A DNA stretch of 9,131 nt, taken from positions 1-9,131 of the forward strand of contig JBBRSC010000130.1 of assembly GCA_038245795.1 (NCBI GenBank). The letters are read 5' to 3'. The translations under genes and the position numbers were made by a program. How positions within the stretch are numbered: the first letter of the stretch is position 1; every line of letters begins with the position of its first letter. The notes beneath the pieces were generated by a model. It searched no databases and was not told the origin of the DNA. It was given only the letters and a program-made list of their open reading frames with translations. Shown here piece by piece: positions 1-5,919 of the stretch. This DNA comes from JBBRSC01 sp038245795 (GTDB lineage Bacteria; Actinomycetota; Acidimicrobiia; Acidimicrobiales; Microtrichaceae).

Positions 1-918
1 GTCGTCGATCCACGTAGTGACGCCTTTGCCACAACTGGTGTCCTGTGGCAGCACCTGGCTGAGCAGCACCGGCAGGTTGAGCACGGCCGAAGCAAAGATG
101 ATGGGGATAACGCCACTCATGTTGACCTTGAGCGGGATGTAGGTGCTCTGACCGCCATACATGCGCTTGCCGACCACCCGCTTTGCGAACTGCACAGGAA
201 TCCGTCGCTGACCCTGCTCGATGAAGACGATCAGCACCAACATGAGGATCATCAGCGAGAGCACCAACGCCACGCCGCTCCAGCCTTCCTGCGCCTTGAC
301 CTGGGCTCCGGTCGAGGGGAGCGCCGAGACCACGGACGAGAAAATGATCAGCGACATGCCGTTGCCGATGCCTCGCTGGGTGATGGCTTCACCCATCCAC
401 ATCAAGAGCGCCGTCCCGGCGGTCAGCGTGGTCACGATGAGCAGCACGCGGAACACGCCGAAGTTCGGCACGATGTCCTGGTTGTTGCCCGCCCCGGCGA
501 AACCGCCGTTGTGGAACAGGTACACCAACCCGGTGGACTGGATCACTGCAATGGCAATGGTCAGATAACGCGTCCACTGTGTGATCTTGCGTTGGCCGAC
601 AGCTCCCTGCTCCTGCCACTGTTGGAGCTTGGGGATGACCACAGTCAGGATCTGCATGATGATCGAGCTGGTGATGTAGGGCATGATCCCCAGCGCGAAG
701 ACTGCGAACTGGGTGAGCGCCTTGCCGCTGAAGAGCTGCAGGAAGGCCAGAACCCCGCCCTCTTTCGCGGAGTCTTTGATGGCGTTGACCGCGTTCTGGT
801 CAATGCCGGGGGCCGGGATGTAGGACCCCAGGCGATAGATGACGAGGATGAAGATCGTGAAGAGGATCTTGTTTCTCAGCTCCGTGACCTTGACCACGTT
901 GCGAATGGACTTCAGCAC
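1..918 (-). CDS. secY: Preprotein translocase channel subunit SecY, N-terminal part
   Basis: The first 306 codons of secY, open to the left edge with no stop; the full protein is usually about 430 residues. It starts with GTG, reading MLKSIRNVVKVTELRNKILF. Hydrophobic segments fit SecY helices TM1 (about 16-36), TM2 (FALGIMPYITSSIIMQILTV, 74-93), TM3 (YLTIAIAVIQSTGLVYLF, 118-135), TM4 (VLLIVTTLTAGTALLMWM, 158-175), TM5 (183-200), TM6 (VALVLSLMILMLVLIVFI, 216-233) and the start of TM7 (SGVIPIIFASAVLNLPVLL). The signatures MWMGEAITQRGIGNGMSL (174-191 region) and GQRRIPVQFAKR (236-247) are intact. SecY with SecE and SecG forms the plasma-membrane channel for exported and membrane proteins. It follows rplO after 99 bases, its usual place; adk, map and infA commonly follow but lie outside. 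Confidence 0.97.
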   Translation of the reverse strand, partial: MLKSIRNVVKVTELRNKILFTIFILVIYRLGSYIPAPGIDQNAVNAIKDSAKEGGVLAFLQLFSGKALTQFAVFALGIMPYITSSIIMQILTVVIPKLQQWQEQGAVGQRKITQWTRYLTIAIAVIQSTGLVYLFHNGGFAGAGNNQDIVPNFGVFRVLLIVTTLTAGTALLMWMGEAITQRGIGNGMSLIIFSSVVSALPSTGAQVKAQEGWSGVALVLSLMILMLVLIVFIEQGQRRIPVQFAKRVVGKRMYGGQSTYIPLKVNMSGVIPIIFASAVLNLPVLLSQVLPQDTSCGKGVTTWIDD

Positions 919-925
919 GGTTGTT

Positions 926-929
926 CTCC
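926..929 (-). promoter_or_regulatory. Ribosome-binding site of secY
   Basis: The coding strand reads GGGGGAGAACAACC before GTG; the GGAG core lies seven bases upstream of the GTG at 918. This supports GTG as the secY start. Confidence 0.8.
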
Positions 930-994
930 CCCGGGAGATCTGTATTCCGAACGGACTCGAGGGCTCTCGACGCCCCCGAACGGTACTGCAGGTT

Positions 995-1014
995 CGACGT
1001 CCACGCGGACGTCG
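995..1014 (-). other. Hairpin just after the rplO stop
   Basis: A perfect 8-bp inverted repeat (CGACGTCC, loop GCGT on the coding strand, GGACGTCG) begins three bases after the rplO stop. No T-tract follows on the coding strand (next bases AACCTGCAG), so it does not look like an intrinsic terminator. It could be an RNA processing or stability element, or part of a weak attenuator that lowers secY relative to the ribosomal genes. This role is inference. Confidence 0.5.
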
Positions 1015-1017
1015 GGC

Positions 1018-1509
1018 CTAGCGATTCGTGTGAGCGCTTCCGTGGAAGGCTGGACGGACCTTGAAGGGCAGGTCGAGTCGCTCGACGGTTCCGCCGGCGG
1101 CGGTGATGGCCGCCTCGGCCGAAGCTGAGTACGCGTGGACCTTGACGCTCACCTTTCTCGTCAGCTCCCCACGACCGAGGACCTTGACGAGCGCACCCTT
1201 GGAGACAAGCCCTTTGGCGAGCAACGCCTGGGGTGTGATCTCGTCGAGGCCACATTCCTCGATGGTGTCGAGGTTGATTGCCTGGTACTCGACACGGAAG
1301 GGATTGGTGAAGCCGCGCAGCTTCGGGAGGCGCATGGCGAGGGGCAGCTGGCCGCCCTCGAACCCGACACGGACGCCACCGCCGGAACGCGAGTTCTGGC
1401 CTTTGGTGCCGCGACCGGCAGTCTTGCCACCCTTGCCGCCGATACCGCGACCGACGCGTTTGGCCTTCTTCTTGGAGCCGGGAGCCGGCTTGAGATCGTG
1501 GACCTTCAC
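1018..1509 (-). CDS. rplO: Large-subunit ribosomal protein uL15 (L15)
   Basis: A 163-residue protein, slightly longer than the usual 145-150. The N-terminus KVHDLKPAPGSKKKAKRVGR is followed by a Gly/Lys-rich extended arm (GRGIGGKGGKTAGRGTKGQN, 20-39) that threads into 23S rRNA. Later parts are FEGGQLPLAMRLPKLRGF, then LLAKGLVSKGALVKVLGRGE and the C-terminal AAGGTVERL. L15 is a late-assembly 50S protein. The start is GTG at 1509 in a GTGA overlap with rpmD, supported by GAGG (1517-1520) seven bases upstream. It is the last ribosomal gene in the window; after its TAG stop comes the only sizeable gap, then secY. Confidence 0.97.
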   Translation of the reverse strand: MKVHDLKPAPGSKKKAKRVGRGIGGKGGKTAGRGTKGQNSRSGGGVRVGFEGGQLPLAMRLPKLRGFTNPFRVEYQAINLDTIEECGLDEITPQALLAKGLVSKGALVKVLGRGELTRKVSVKVHAYSASAEAAITAAGGTVERLDLPFKVRPAFHGSAHTNR

Positions 1510-1691
1510 TCGTTCACCTCTTCAACCTTGACCAGATGCGGAACCTTGTGGATCTGACCACGTGCATCCGGTGTGTCTTCGTGCACCCGACTCTTGCCGA
1601 TGCGGCCCAGACCGAGCGCACGGAGTGTCCCGCGCTGCTTGGGCTTGGTGCCGATGGCGGAGCGGACCTGTGTCACTTTGATCTTGGCCAT
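1506..1691 (-). CDS. rpmD: Large-subunit ribosomal protein uL30 (L30)
   Basis: A 61-residue protein of normal bacterial length. It reads MAKIKVTQVRSAIGTKPKQR, then TLRALGLGRIGKSRVHEDTP (22-41), the L30 signature, and ends with GQIHKVPHLVKVEEVNE. L30 binds 23S rRNA on the 50S subunit. A GTG precedes the ATG directly. I chose ATG at 1691, because GAGG (1699-1702) sits seven bases upstream of it but only four from the GTG at 1694. The ATG shares one base with the rpsE stop, and the TGA lies in a GTGA overlap with rplO. Its presence between rpsE and rplO is the standard order. Confidence 0.96.
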   Translation of the reverse strand: MAKIKVTQVRSAIGTKPKQRGTLRALGLGRIGKSRVHEDTPDARGQIHKVPHLVKVEEVNE

Positions 1692-2254
1692 CACTTCACC
1701 TCGAAGGGTTCAGGTGTTGGTCCACGCTGGGACTCACGATAGGCAGTGAGCAGACCGCGGGGAACGAATTCCTCAGGATCGAGACCACGCAGACGGGCGA
1801 TGTCGTCGGGACGACGTAGATTCTGCAACCCGTTGATGGTCGCCCGTGCAACGTTGATGTAGTTCGACGATCCGAGCGACTTGCAGAGCACGTCCTGGAT
1901 GCCAGCCTCTTCGAGGATGGCACGAGCCGCGCCACCAGCGATGACCCCGGTACCCGGCGCCGCCGGCTGCAATAGCACCCGACCCGCACCGAGCTGTCCG
2001 ATGATCGGATGGATAATCGTGGACCCGGCCAGCGGAACCTCGAAGAGGTTCTTGCGAGCTTCTTCGGTGCCTTTCTGGATCGCCAGGGGAACTTCCTTGG
2101 CCTTGCCGTAGCCCAGACCGACCCGACCATGACCATCACCGATCACGACCAACGCCGTGAAGGAGAAGCGACGGCCACCCTTGACGACCTTGGCCACTCG
2201 ATTGATGTTGATCACGCGTGAGTCGCGCAGCTCGGCATTTTCGTTCGATGCCAT
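1691..2254 (-). CDS. rpsE: Small-subunit ribosomal protein uS5 (S5)
   Basis: A 187-residue protein; E. coli S5 is about 167. The N-terminal double-stranded-RNA-binding-like domain holds VNVI-type start INRVAKVVKGGRRFSFTALV (17-36) and GHGRVGLGYGKAKEVPLAIQ. The C-terminal domain has PGTGVIAGGAARAILEEAGI (100-119) and NYINVARATINGL. S5 lines the mRNA entry channel with S3 and S4 and affects decoding accuracy. The loop VVKGGR, where spectinomycin-resistance changes occur in other bacteria, looks unchanged. The extra length is a C-terminal tail of about 20 residues (SQRGPTPEPFEVK at the end). The gene overlaps rplR and rpmD by one base each. Confidence 0.98.
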   Translation of the reverse strand: MASNENAELRDSRVININRVAKVVKGGRRFSFTALVVIGDGHGRVGLGYGKAKEVPLAIQKGTEEARKNLFEVPLAGSTIIHPIIGQLGAGRVLLQPAAPGTGVIAGGAARAILEEAGIQDVLCKSLGSSNYINVARATINGLQNLRRPDDIARLRGLDPEEFVPRGLLTAYRESQRGPTPEPFEVK

Positions 2255-2613
2255 CAGAACTCCAGTCCTGCTTCGCGGGCGGCGTCAGCAAGCGCCGCGA
2301 CCCTGCCGTGATAGACGTTGCCGCCGCGATCGAAGACCACGGCGTCGACGCCGACCGCCTTCGCCCGTTCGGCGAGTTTGGTTCCGACCTGGGTCGCTGC
2401 CGCCACTGTGGCGCCACCGTCAATGTCGGATTCGTGGGACGACGCAGCGGCCAGCGTGCGGCCTGCCACGTCGTCGATGACCTGCGCCACGATGTGGCGG
2501 TTGGACCGGAAGACGGCCAGACGGGGACGCTGTTCGGTTCCCCGGACATTCTTGCGAACCCGGCGATGGCGGCGAAGACGCGCCTCGCGCTTGATCTTTG
2601 ACTTGTCGCTCAT
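2254..2613 (-). CDS. rplR: Large-subunit ribosomal protein uL18 (L18)
   Basis: A 119-residue protein, normal for the family. The N-terminus is very basic (KIKREARLRRHRRVRKNVRG, 6-25), which is the flexible 5S rRNA-binding arm. RPRLAVFRSNRHIVAQVIDD (29-48) is the conserved L18 core start. The C-terminal half ends with FDRGGNVYHGRVAALADAAR (94-113) and GLEF, the common L18 ending. L18 works with L5 to attach 5S rRNA to the central protuberance. The gene sits two bases after rplF, and its stop overlaps the rpsE ATG by one base. Confidence 0.98.
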   Translation of the reverse strand: MSDKSKIKREARLRRHRRVRKNVRGTEQRPRLAVFRSNRHIVAQVIDDVAGRTLAAASSHESDIDGGATVAAATQVGTKLAERAKAVGVDAVVFDRGGNVYHGRVAALADAAREAGLEF

Positions 2614-2615
2614 TG

Positions 2616-3155
2616 CTACTTGCCAGCCTTTCCGGCCTTGCGGCGGACACGTTCGTCCACGTACCGCACGCCCTTACCCTTGTAGGGCTCCGGCTTGCGC
2701 AGTGACCGGATGTCGGCCGCAACCTGGCCGACGAGTTGTTTGTCGATCCCGTGCACCTCGATGCGGGTGGGTTGGGGGACGACGAAGGAAATGCCGTCGG
2801 GCGCATTCACCACCACGGGATGACTGAAACCGAGCGACATGTCGAGCTTGTTCGACCCCGTAGCGGCGGCCCGATAGCCGACGCCCACGATGTCGAGATC
2901 CTTGCGGAACCCGTCGGTCACGCCGGTCACCATGTTGTTGACCAGTGAACGGAACATGCCGTGCAGCGCGCGGTTCTCCCGCTCGTCATCGGGACGTTCG
3001 ACGAAGACAGTGCCCTCGTCGAGTCGCACCGTGATGGCGCCAGGGATGGTGCGGCTGAGTTGACCCTTAGGGCCTTTGACCATGACGGCACCGTCGGAGA
3101 TCGAAACTTCGACACCGGACGGAACAGGAATGGGGGCTTTGCCAATACGTGACAT
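2616..3155 (-). CDS. rplF: Large-subunit ribosomal protein uL6 (L6)
   Basis: A 179-residue protein of standard length. It begins MSRIGKAPIPVPSGVEV and contains two L6-type repeats: KGPKGQLSRTIP (28-39) in the first and the signature PEPYKGKGVRYVDERVRRK (156-174) in the second. L6 binds 23S rRNA near the sarcin-ricin loop and supports factor binding at the GTPase centre. The ribosome-binding site GAGGAG (3162-3167) overlaps the rpsH stop, reading TGAGGAGCAACTGATG. This suggests reinitiation by ribosomes that finish rpsH. The TAG stop lies two bases before the rplR start. No unusual change was noticed. Confidence 0.98.
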   Translation of the reverse strand: MSRIGKAPIPVPSGVEVSISDGAVMVKGPKGQLSRTIPGAITVRLDEGTVFVERPDDERENRALHGMFRSLVNNMVTGVTDGFRKDLDIVGVGYRAAATGSNKLDMSLGFSHPVVVNAPDGISFVVPQPTRIEVHGIDKQLVGQVAADIRSLRKPEPYKGKGVRYVDERVRRKAGKAGK

Positions 3156-3165
3156 CAGTTGCTCC

Positions 3166-3570
3166 TCACCAGACGTGACAGAGGATTTCGCCGCCGACTT
3201 TGCGCTTGCGCGCTTCGCGGTCGGTCATGAGCCCCTGACTGGTGGACAGGACAGCGATACCGAGACCGCCGAGAACCCGATGGATCTCAGAGGTCTTGGC
3301 GTACACGCGCAGGCCAGGCTTGCTGACCCGCTTGATACCGGAGATCACCCGACGACGGTCTGGGCTGTACTTCAGTTGAATGTGAAGCGCCTTCGAGGGG
3401 CGCCCGGGGACGTCAGCGATGGTGAAACCGCTGATGTAGCCCTCCGCTTTGAGGAGCTCCGCAAGGGATTCCTTCAGCTTCGAGCTGGGCATGGTGACGT
3501 CGTCGTGCATCGCGGTGTTCGCGTTGCGGATCCGAGTCAGCATGTCGGCGATGGGATCGGTCATGGTCAT
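3166..3570 (-). CDS. rpsH: Small-subunit ribosomal protein uS8 (S8)
   Basis: A 134-residue protein starting MTMTDPIADMLTRIRNAN, the typical S8 start. The C-terminal half has ISGIKRVSKPGLRVYA (76-91) and the signature LGGLGIAVLSTSQGLMTDRE, with the terminal GGEILCHVW. S8 is a primary 16S rRNA binder at helix 21 and, in E. coli, represses the spc operon by binding its mRNA near rplE. Here the rplX-rplE junction is a four-base overlap, so no comparable intergenic target is visible. The ATG at 3570 has a strong GGGAGG nine bases upstream (3580-3585) in the 16-base gap after rpsZ. Its TGA is part of the rplF ribosome-binding site. Confidence 0.98.
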   Translation of the reverse strand: MTMTDPIADMLTRIRNANTAMHDDVTMPSSKLKESLAELLKAEGYISGFTIADVPGRPSKALHIQLKYSPDRRRVISGIKRVSKPGLRVYAKTSEIHRVLGGLGIAVLSTSQGLMTDREARKRKVGGEILCHVW

Positions 3571-3586
3571 TGGACAATTCCTCCCG

Positions 3587-3772
3587 TTACCAGCTGGCCT
3601 TGGTCACACCGGGCAGATCGCCGGCGTGAGCAAGTTCTCGGAAGCAGATCCGGCAGAGTCCGAACTTGCGGAGCACCGCACGAGGACGACCACATCGCTG
3701 ACAGCGCGTGTATCCCCTCACCTTGAACTTCGGCTTCTTCTGTTGCTTTTCTTTGAGTGCCTTGGTTGCCAT
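3587..3772 (-). CDS. rpsZ: Small-subunit ribosomal protein uS14, zinc-binding type
   Basis: A 61-residue protein, the standard length of the short zinc form of S14. Two CxxC pairs form the zinc ribbon: Cys24-x-x-Cys27 (RCQRCGRPR) and Cys40-x-x-Cys43 (LCRICFREL). The end LPGVTKASW is typical. S14 binds the 3' domain of 16S rRNA in the 30S head near S3 and S10. The zinc form (also called rpsN1 or rpsN type Z) is usual in the spc cluster of Gram-positive bacteria and actinobacteria; a zinc-free paralogue elsewhere in the genome may replace it during zinc starvation, which cannot be judged here. The ATG overlaps the rplE stop by one base, and rpsH follows after 16 bases. Confidence 0.98.
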   Translation of the reverse strand: MATKALKEKQQKKPKFKVRGYTRCQRCGRPRAVLRKFGLCRICFRELAHAGDLPGVTKASW

Positions 3773-4341
3773 TACTGCGCCTCGCGTCGGAACGGGAAGT
3801 GGAATGCGTCGAGCAGGGCTCTGCCCTCGGCGTTGGTCTGTGCGGTGGTCACGAACGTGATGTCCATGCCACGAGCGGAGTCGACCTGGTCGTAGCTGAT
3901 CTCCGGAAAGATGAGCTGCTCGGTGACGCCGAACGTGTAGTTGCCGCAGCCGTCGAAACTCTTGGGGTTGAGTCCCCGGAAGTCACGGATACGGGGGATC
4001 GCCAGCGTGATCAGGCGATCGAAGAATTCCCACATGTTGTCGCCGCGGAGCGTCACTTTGACGCCGATCGCATTGCCTTCACGGAGCTTGAAACCAGCAA
4101 TCGACTTCTTGGCCTTGGTCACGATTGGCTTCTGACCACTGATCGTGGAGATCTCGGTGATCACCTTGTCGATGAGGTGGCGGTTCTCGGTGGCGCCACC
4201 ACAGCCGACGTTGATCACGATCTTCTCGAGCCGAGGCACCTGCATGACGCTGGAGAAACCGAGCTCCGTGTGGAGCTGGGAGCGGACCTCGTCGTTGTAC
4301 TTCTGCTTGAGTCGCGGAACCATCTTGGTGTCGGTGCTCAC
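3772..4341 (-). CDS. rplE: Large-subunit ribosomal protein uL5 (L5)
   Basis: A 189-residue protein. Family landmarks are VPRLEKIVINVGCG (35-48), the L5 signature region around LITLAIPRIRDFRGL, then NPKSFDGCGNYTFGVTEQLIFPEI and RGMDITFVTTAQT. L5 binds 5S rRNA with L18 and L25 in the central protuberance and touches the P-site tRNA and S13. The start is GTG at 4341 in a GTGA overlap with rplX. A GGAGG six bases upstream supports it over an in-frame ATG six codons downstream (4323). The TAA stop overlaps the rpsZ start by one base (TAATG). No anomaly was seen. Confidence 0.97.
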   Translation of the reverse strand: MSTDTKMVPRLKQKYNDEVRSQLHTELGFSSVMQVPRLEKIVINVGCGGATENRHLIDKVITEISTISGQKPIVTKAKKSIAGFKLREGNAIGVKVTLRGDNMWEFFDRLITLAIPRIRDFRGLNPKSFDGCGNYTFGVTEQLIFPEISYDQVDSARGMDITFVTTAQTNAEGRALLDAFHFPFRREAQ

Positions 4342-4640
4342 AGCTGACCTCCACTCTTGCGACCGATGCGAACCTTGGCGCCCTTGGTGTCGGTGGAGTA
4401 CCCGACACGGGTCGCCGAGCCACCATCGAGGAGAGCGACGTTCGACACGTCGATCGGCATCGGCTTGTCCAGGATGCCTCCCTGCTGCATGGCGCGGGTT
4501 GGCTTCTGGTGCTTCTTGGCAACGTTGATGCCAGAGACGATGACCTTGCCGTCCTTGGGCAGGGAGCGAATGACTTCGCCCTTGCGCCCTTTGTCCTTGC
4601 CGGCCAACACCACGACGGTGTCACCCTTACGGATCTTCAT
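4338..4640 (-). CDS. rplX: Large-subunit ribosomal protein uL24 (L24)
   Basis: A 100-residue protein. It opens with the KOW motif (MKIRKGDTVVVLAGKDKGRK), then the conserved VSGINVAKKHQKPT and the bend GGILDKPMPIDVSNVAL. L24 is an assembly initiator that binds the 5' part of 23S rRNA and ends near the tunnel exit. A GTG lies directly before the ATG. I chose the ATG at 4640 because a GGAGG site sits seven bases upstream of it but only four from the GTG, and because MKIRKGD is the usual start. The start overlaps the rplN stop by one base. The stop overlaps the GTG start of rplE by four bases. Confidence 0.97.
   Translation of the reverse strand: MKIRKGDTVVVLAGKDKGRKGEVIRSLPKDGKVIVSGINVAKKHQKPTRAMQQGGILDKPMPIDVSNVALLDGGSATRVGYSTDTKGAKVRIGRKSGGQL
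4348..4352 (-). promoter_or_regulatory. Ribosome-binding site of rplE (decides GTG start)
   Basis: GGAGG on the coding strand lies six bases before the GTG at 4341, inside the end of rplX. This spacing favours the GTG over the in-frame ATG at 4323, which would place the site 24 bases away. Confidence 0.75.
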
Positions 4641-5008
4641 CACAAGACCTCCGGGGCCAGCGACACGCTGCGCATGAACTTCTTCTCACGAAGCTCGCGA
4701 CCCACCGGGCCGAAAATGCGGGTACCACGCGGCTGGCGGGCATCGTTGATCAACACGGCGGCGTTCTCGTCGAAGCGGATGTAGGAGCCGTCAGCGCGAC
4801 GCTTCTCCTTCTTCACCCGGACGACTACGCACTTGACGACGTCGCCCTTCTTCACGGCAGCGCCGGGCAGCGCATCCTTCACGGTGGCAACAAAGACGTC
4901 GCCAATGGAGGCATATCGTCGGCGTGAGCCGCCGAGAACCTTGATACACAGCACCTCGCGGGCGCCTGAGTTGTCGGCCACGCGGAGTCGGGATTCTTGC
5001 TGGATCAT
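4640..5008 (-). CDS. rplN: Large-subunit ribosomal protein uL14 (L14)
   Basis: A 122-residue protein, exactly the common bacterial length. It begins MIQQESRLRVADNSGAREVL, the invariant L14 start, followed by CIKVLGGS. The signature GSYIRFDENAAVLIN (74-88) and PRGTRIFGPVGRELRE (93-108) are intact. L14 binds 23S rRNA at the subunit interface, forms an intersubunit bridge, and is the known docking site of the silencing factor RsfS. This is the first gene of the classical spc operon, but here its ATG overlaps the rpsQ stop by four bases. Its TGA overlaps the rplX ATG by one base. Confidence 0.98.
   Translation of the reverse strand: MIQQESRLRVADNSGAREVLCIKVLGGSRRRYASIGDVFVATVKDALPGAAVKKGDVVKCVVVRVKKEKRRADGSYIRFDENAAVLINDARQPRGTRIFGPVGRELREKKFMRSVSLAPEVL
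4648..4652 (-). promoter_or_regulatory. Ribosome-binding site of rplX (decides start)
   Basis: The coding strand reads GGAGG, then TCTTGTG, then ATG. The seven-base spacing selects the ATG at 4640 over the adjacent GTG at 4643. The site lies inside the end of rplN, so ribosomes finishing rplN can restart in place. Confidence 0.75.
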
Positions 5009-5283
5009 CGCGCACGCTCCAACACTTCAATGATGCGCCAGCGCTTGAGCTTCGACAGCGGGCGGGTCTCGGCGACACGAACCCGATCGCCCACGTTGAG
5101 ATCATTGGTCTCATCGTGCACGTACAGGCGGGTGGTCCGCTGCAGCGTCTTGGAGTACTTCTTGTGCCGGACACGGTCGGTCACCGTGACGATGGCGGTC
5201 TTGTCCATGGCGTTCGAGGTGACGATGCCCTCTCGAATCTTGCGGACGTTGCGCTCGCTAGGAGCGGTCTCGGTGTCAGTCAT
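5005..5283 (-). CDS. rpsQ: Small-subunit ribosomal protein uS17 (S17)
   Basis: A 92-residue protein with an OB-fold. Family landmarks are REGIVTSNAMDKTAIVTV (17-34), HKKYSKTLQRTTRLYVHDE (40-58) and the signature GDRVRVAETRPLSKLKRWRI (65-84). S17 is a primary 16S rRNA binder in the 30S body. A polar N-terminal extension of about ten residues (MTDTETAPSE) precedes the core, as is common in actinobacteria. The start lies in an ATGA overlap with rpmC. The stop lies in an ATGA overlap with rplN, the first gene of the spc part. In E. coli this junction instead carries a gap with the spc promoter, so the two operons appear to be joined here. Confidence 0.97.
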   Translation of the reverse strand: MTDTETAPSERNVRKIREGIVTSNAMDKTAIVTVTDRVRHKKYSKTLQRTTRLYVHDETNDLNVGDRVRVAETRPLSKLKRWRIIEVLERAR

Positions 5284-5501
5284 GACGCCTTCCCTTCGGC
5301 AGCTTCAGCCGCGGCGATCTCGCGCTCACGGAGCTCGGTCTCGATGCGGGCGATGGTCTGCTTCCATTTCTTGATCTGGCTGTGGTTCTCCAGCGATCCG
5401 GTCGCCAGGCCGAAACGGCTATCGAACAGCGCGGCGCGGGCGCGGGAGACCTCGGTGACGAGTTCGTCGTCGCTCAAATCGTGGACGGTGGTCTTCGCCA
5501 T
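5280..5501 (-). CDS. rpmC: Large-subunit ribosomal protein uL29 (L29)
   Basis: A 73-residue, mostly helical protein. HDLSDDELVTEVSRARAALF (7-26) is the first helix of L29, and LENHSQIKKWKQTIARIETE (37-56) is the second, with the conserved basic K-K/R-x-I-A-R-I-x-T core. L29 lies on the 50S surface beside L23 at the tunnel exit. A short Ala/Glu-rich tail (REIAAAEAAEGKAS) extends a little beyond the E. coli protein of 63 residues. The ATG overlaps the rplP stop by one base (TGATG), and the gene ends in an ATGA overlap with rpsQ, so its translation is likely coupled on both sides. Confidence 0.97.
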   Translation of the reverse strand: MAKTTVHDLSDDELVTEVSRARAALFDSRFGLATGSLENHSQIKKWKQTIARIETELREREIAAAEAAEGKAS

Positions 5502-5917
5502 CAGAAACCCTCTTCCCGCTTGATGATCCGCGCCTTGATCGGCAGCTTCTGAATCGCACGATTCAGCGCGCCACGAGCGGTCTCTTCGTCCGGGTATGAC
5601 AATTCGAACAGGATTCGGCCCGGTCGGACCACGGCGACCCAGCGCTCAGGGTTGCCCTTGCCGGAACCCATTCGGGTCTCGGCGGGCTTCTGGGTGACGG
5701 GCTTGTCCGGGAAGATGTTGATCCAGACCTTGCCGCCGCGCTTGATGTGGCGGGTCATGGCGATACGGGCTGCTTCGATCTGGCGGGCGGTGATCCACCC
5801 GGGCTCGAGCGCCTGAATGCCGTACTGGCCGAAGGTGACGTTGGTGCCACCCTTGGCGTTTCCGGTCATGCGGCCGCGGTGCTGTTTGCGGTGCGCAACT
5901 TTGCGAGGCATCAACAT
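5501..5917 (-). CDS. rplP: Large-subunit ribosomal protein uL16 (L16)
   Basis: A 138-residue protein of normal length. It begins MLMPRKVAHRKQHRGRM, the usual bacterial L16 start, which favours the ATG at 5917 over the one at 5911; a GGTGA motif six bases upstream of 5917 supports this. Later landmarks are ITARQIEAARIAMTRHIKR (42-60), the first PROSITE L16 pattern, then GGKVWINIFPDKPVTQKPAE and RMGSGKGNPERWVAVV. L16 reaches the peptidyl-transferase centre and the A-site tRNA elbow and completes late 50S assembly. It lies between rpsC (2-base gap) and rpmC (1-base overlap), the standard S10-operon position. No unusual residue was noticed. Confidence 0.98.
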   Translation of the reverse strand: MLMPRKVAHRKQHRGRMTGNAKGGTNVTFGQYGIQALEPGWITARQIEAARIAMTRHIKRGGKVWINIFPDKPVTQKPAETRMGSGKGNPERWVAVVRPGRILFELSYPDEETARGALNRAIQKLPIKARIIKREEGF

Positions 5918-5919
5918 GA

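Larger units (their letters stand above)
919..1017 (-). other. 99-base rplO-secY intergenic region
   Basis: This is the only gap above 16 bases in the window. It holds the 8-bp hairpin next to rplO, a weaker 5-bp inverted repeat (TCGAG/CTCGA, 957-970), and the secY ribosome-binding site. I looked for a sigma-70-type promoter on the coding strand. TACCGT (around 982-987) resembles a -10 box, but no matching -35 box lies at a suitable distance, so I do not call a promoter. Confidence 0.6.

Noticed and set aside
982..987. TACCGT as a possible -10 promoter box for secY
   Set aside because: The hexamer 17 bases upstream (CCGCGT) does not resemble a -35 box, so the match is no better than chance.
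995..1014. Hairpin after rplO as an intrinsic terminator
   Set aside because: No T-tract follows on the coding strand, and termination here would cut off secY unless a promoter lay just downstream, which I do not see.
511..1128. A 205-codon plus-strand open frame spanning the secY-rplO gap
   Set aside because: It is antisense to clear secY and rplO coding sequence and has low-complexity acidic content with no recognisable domain.
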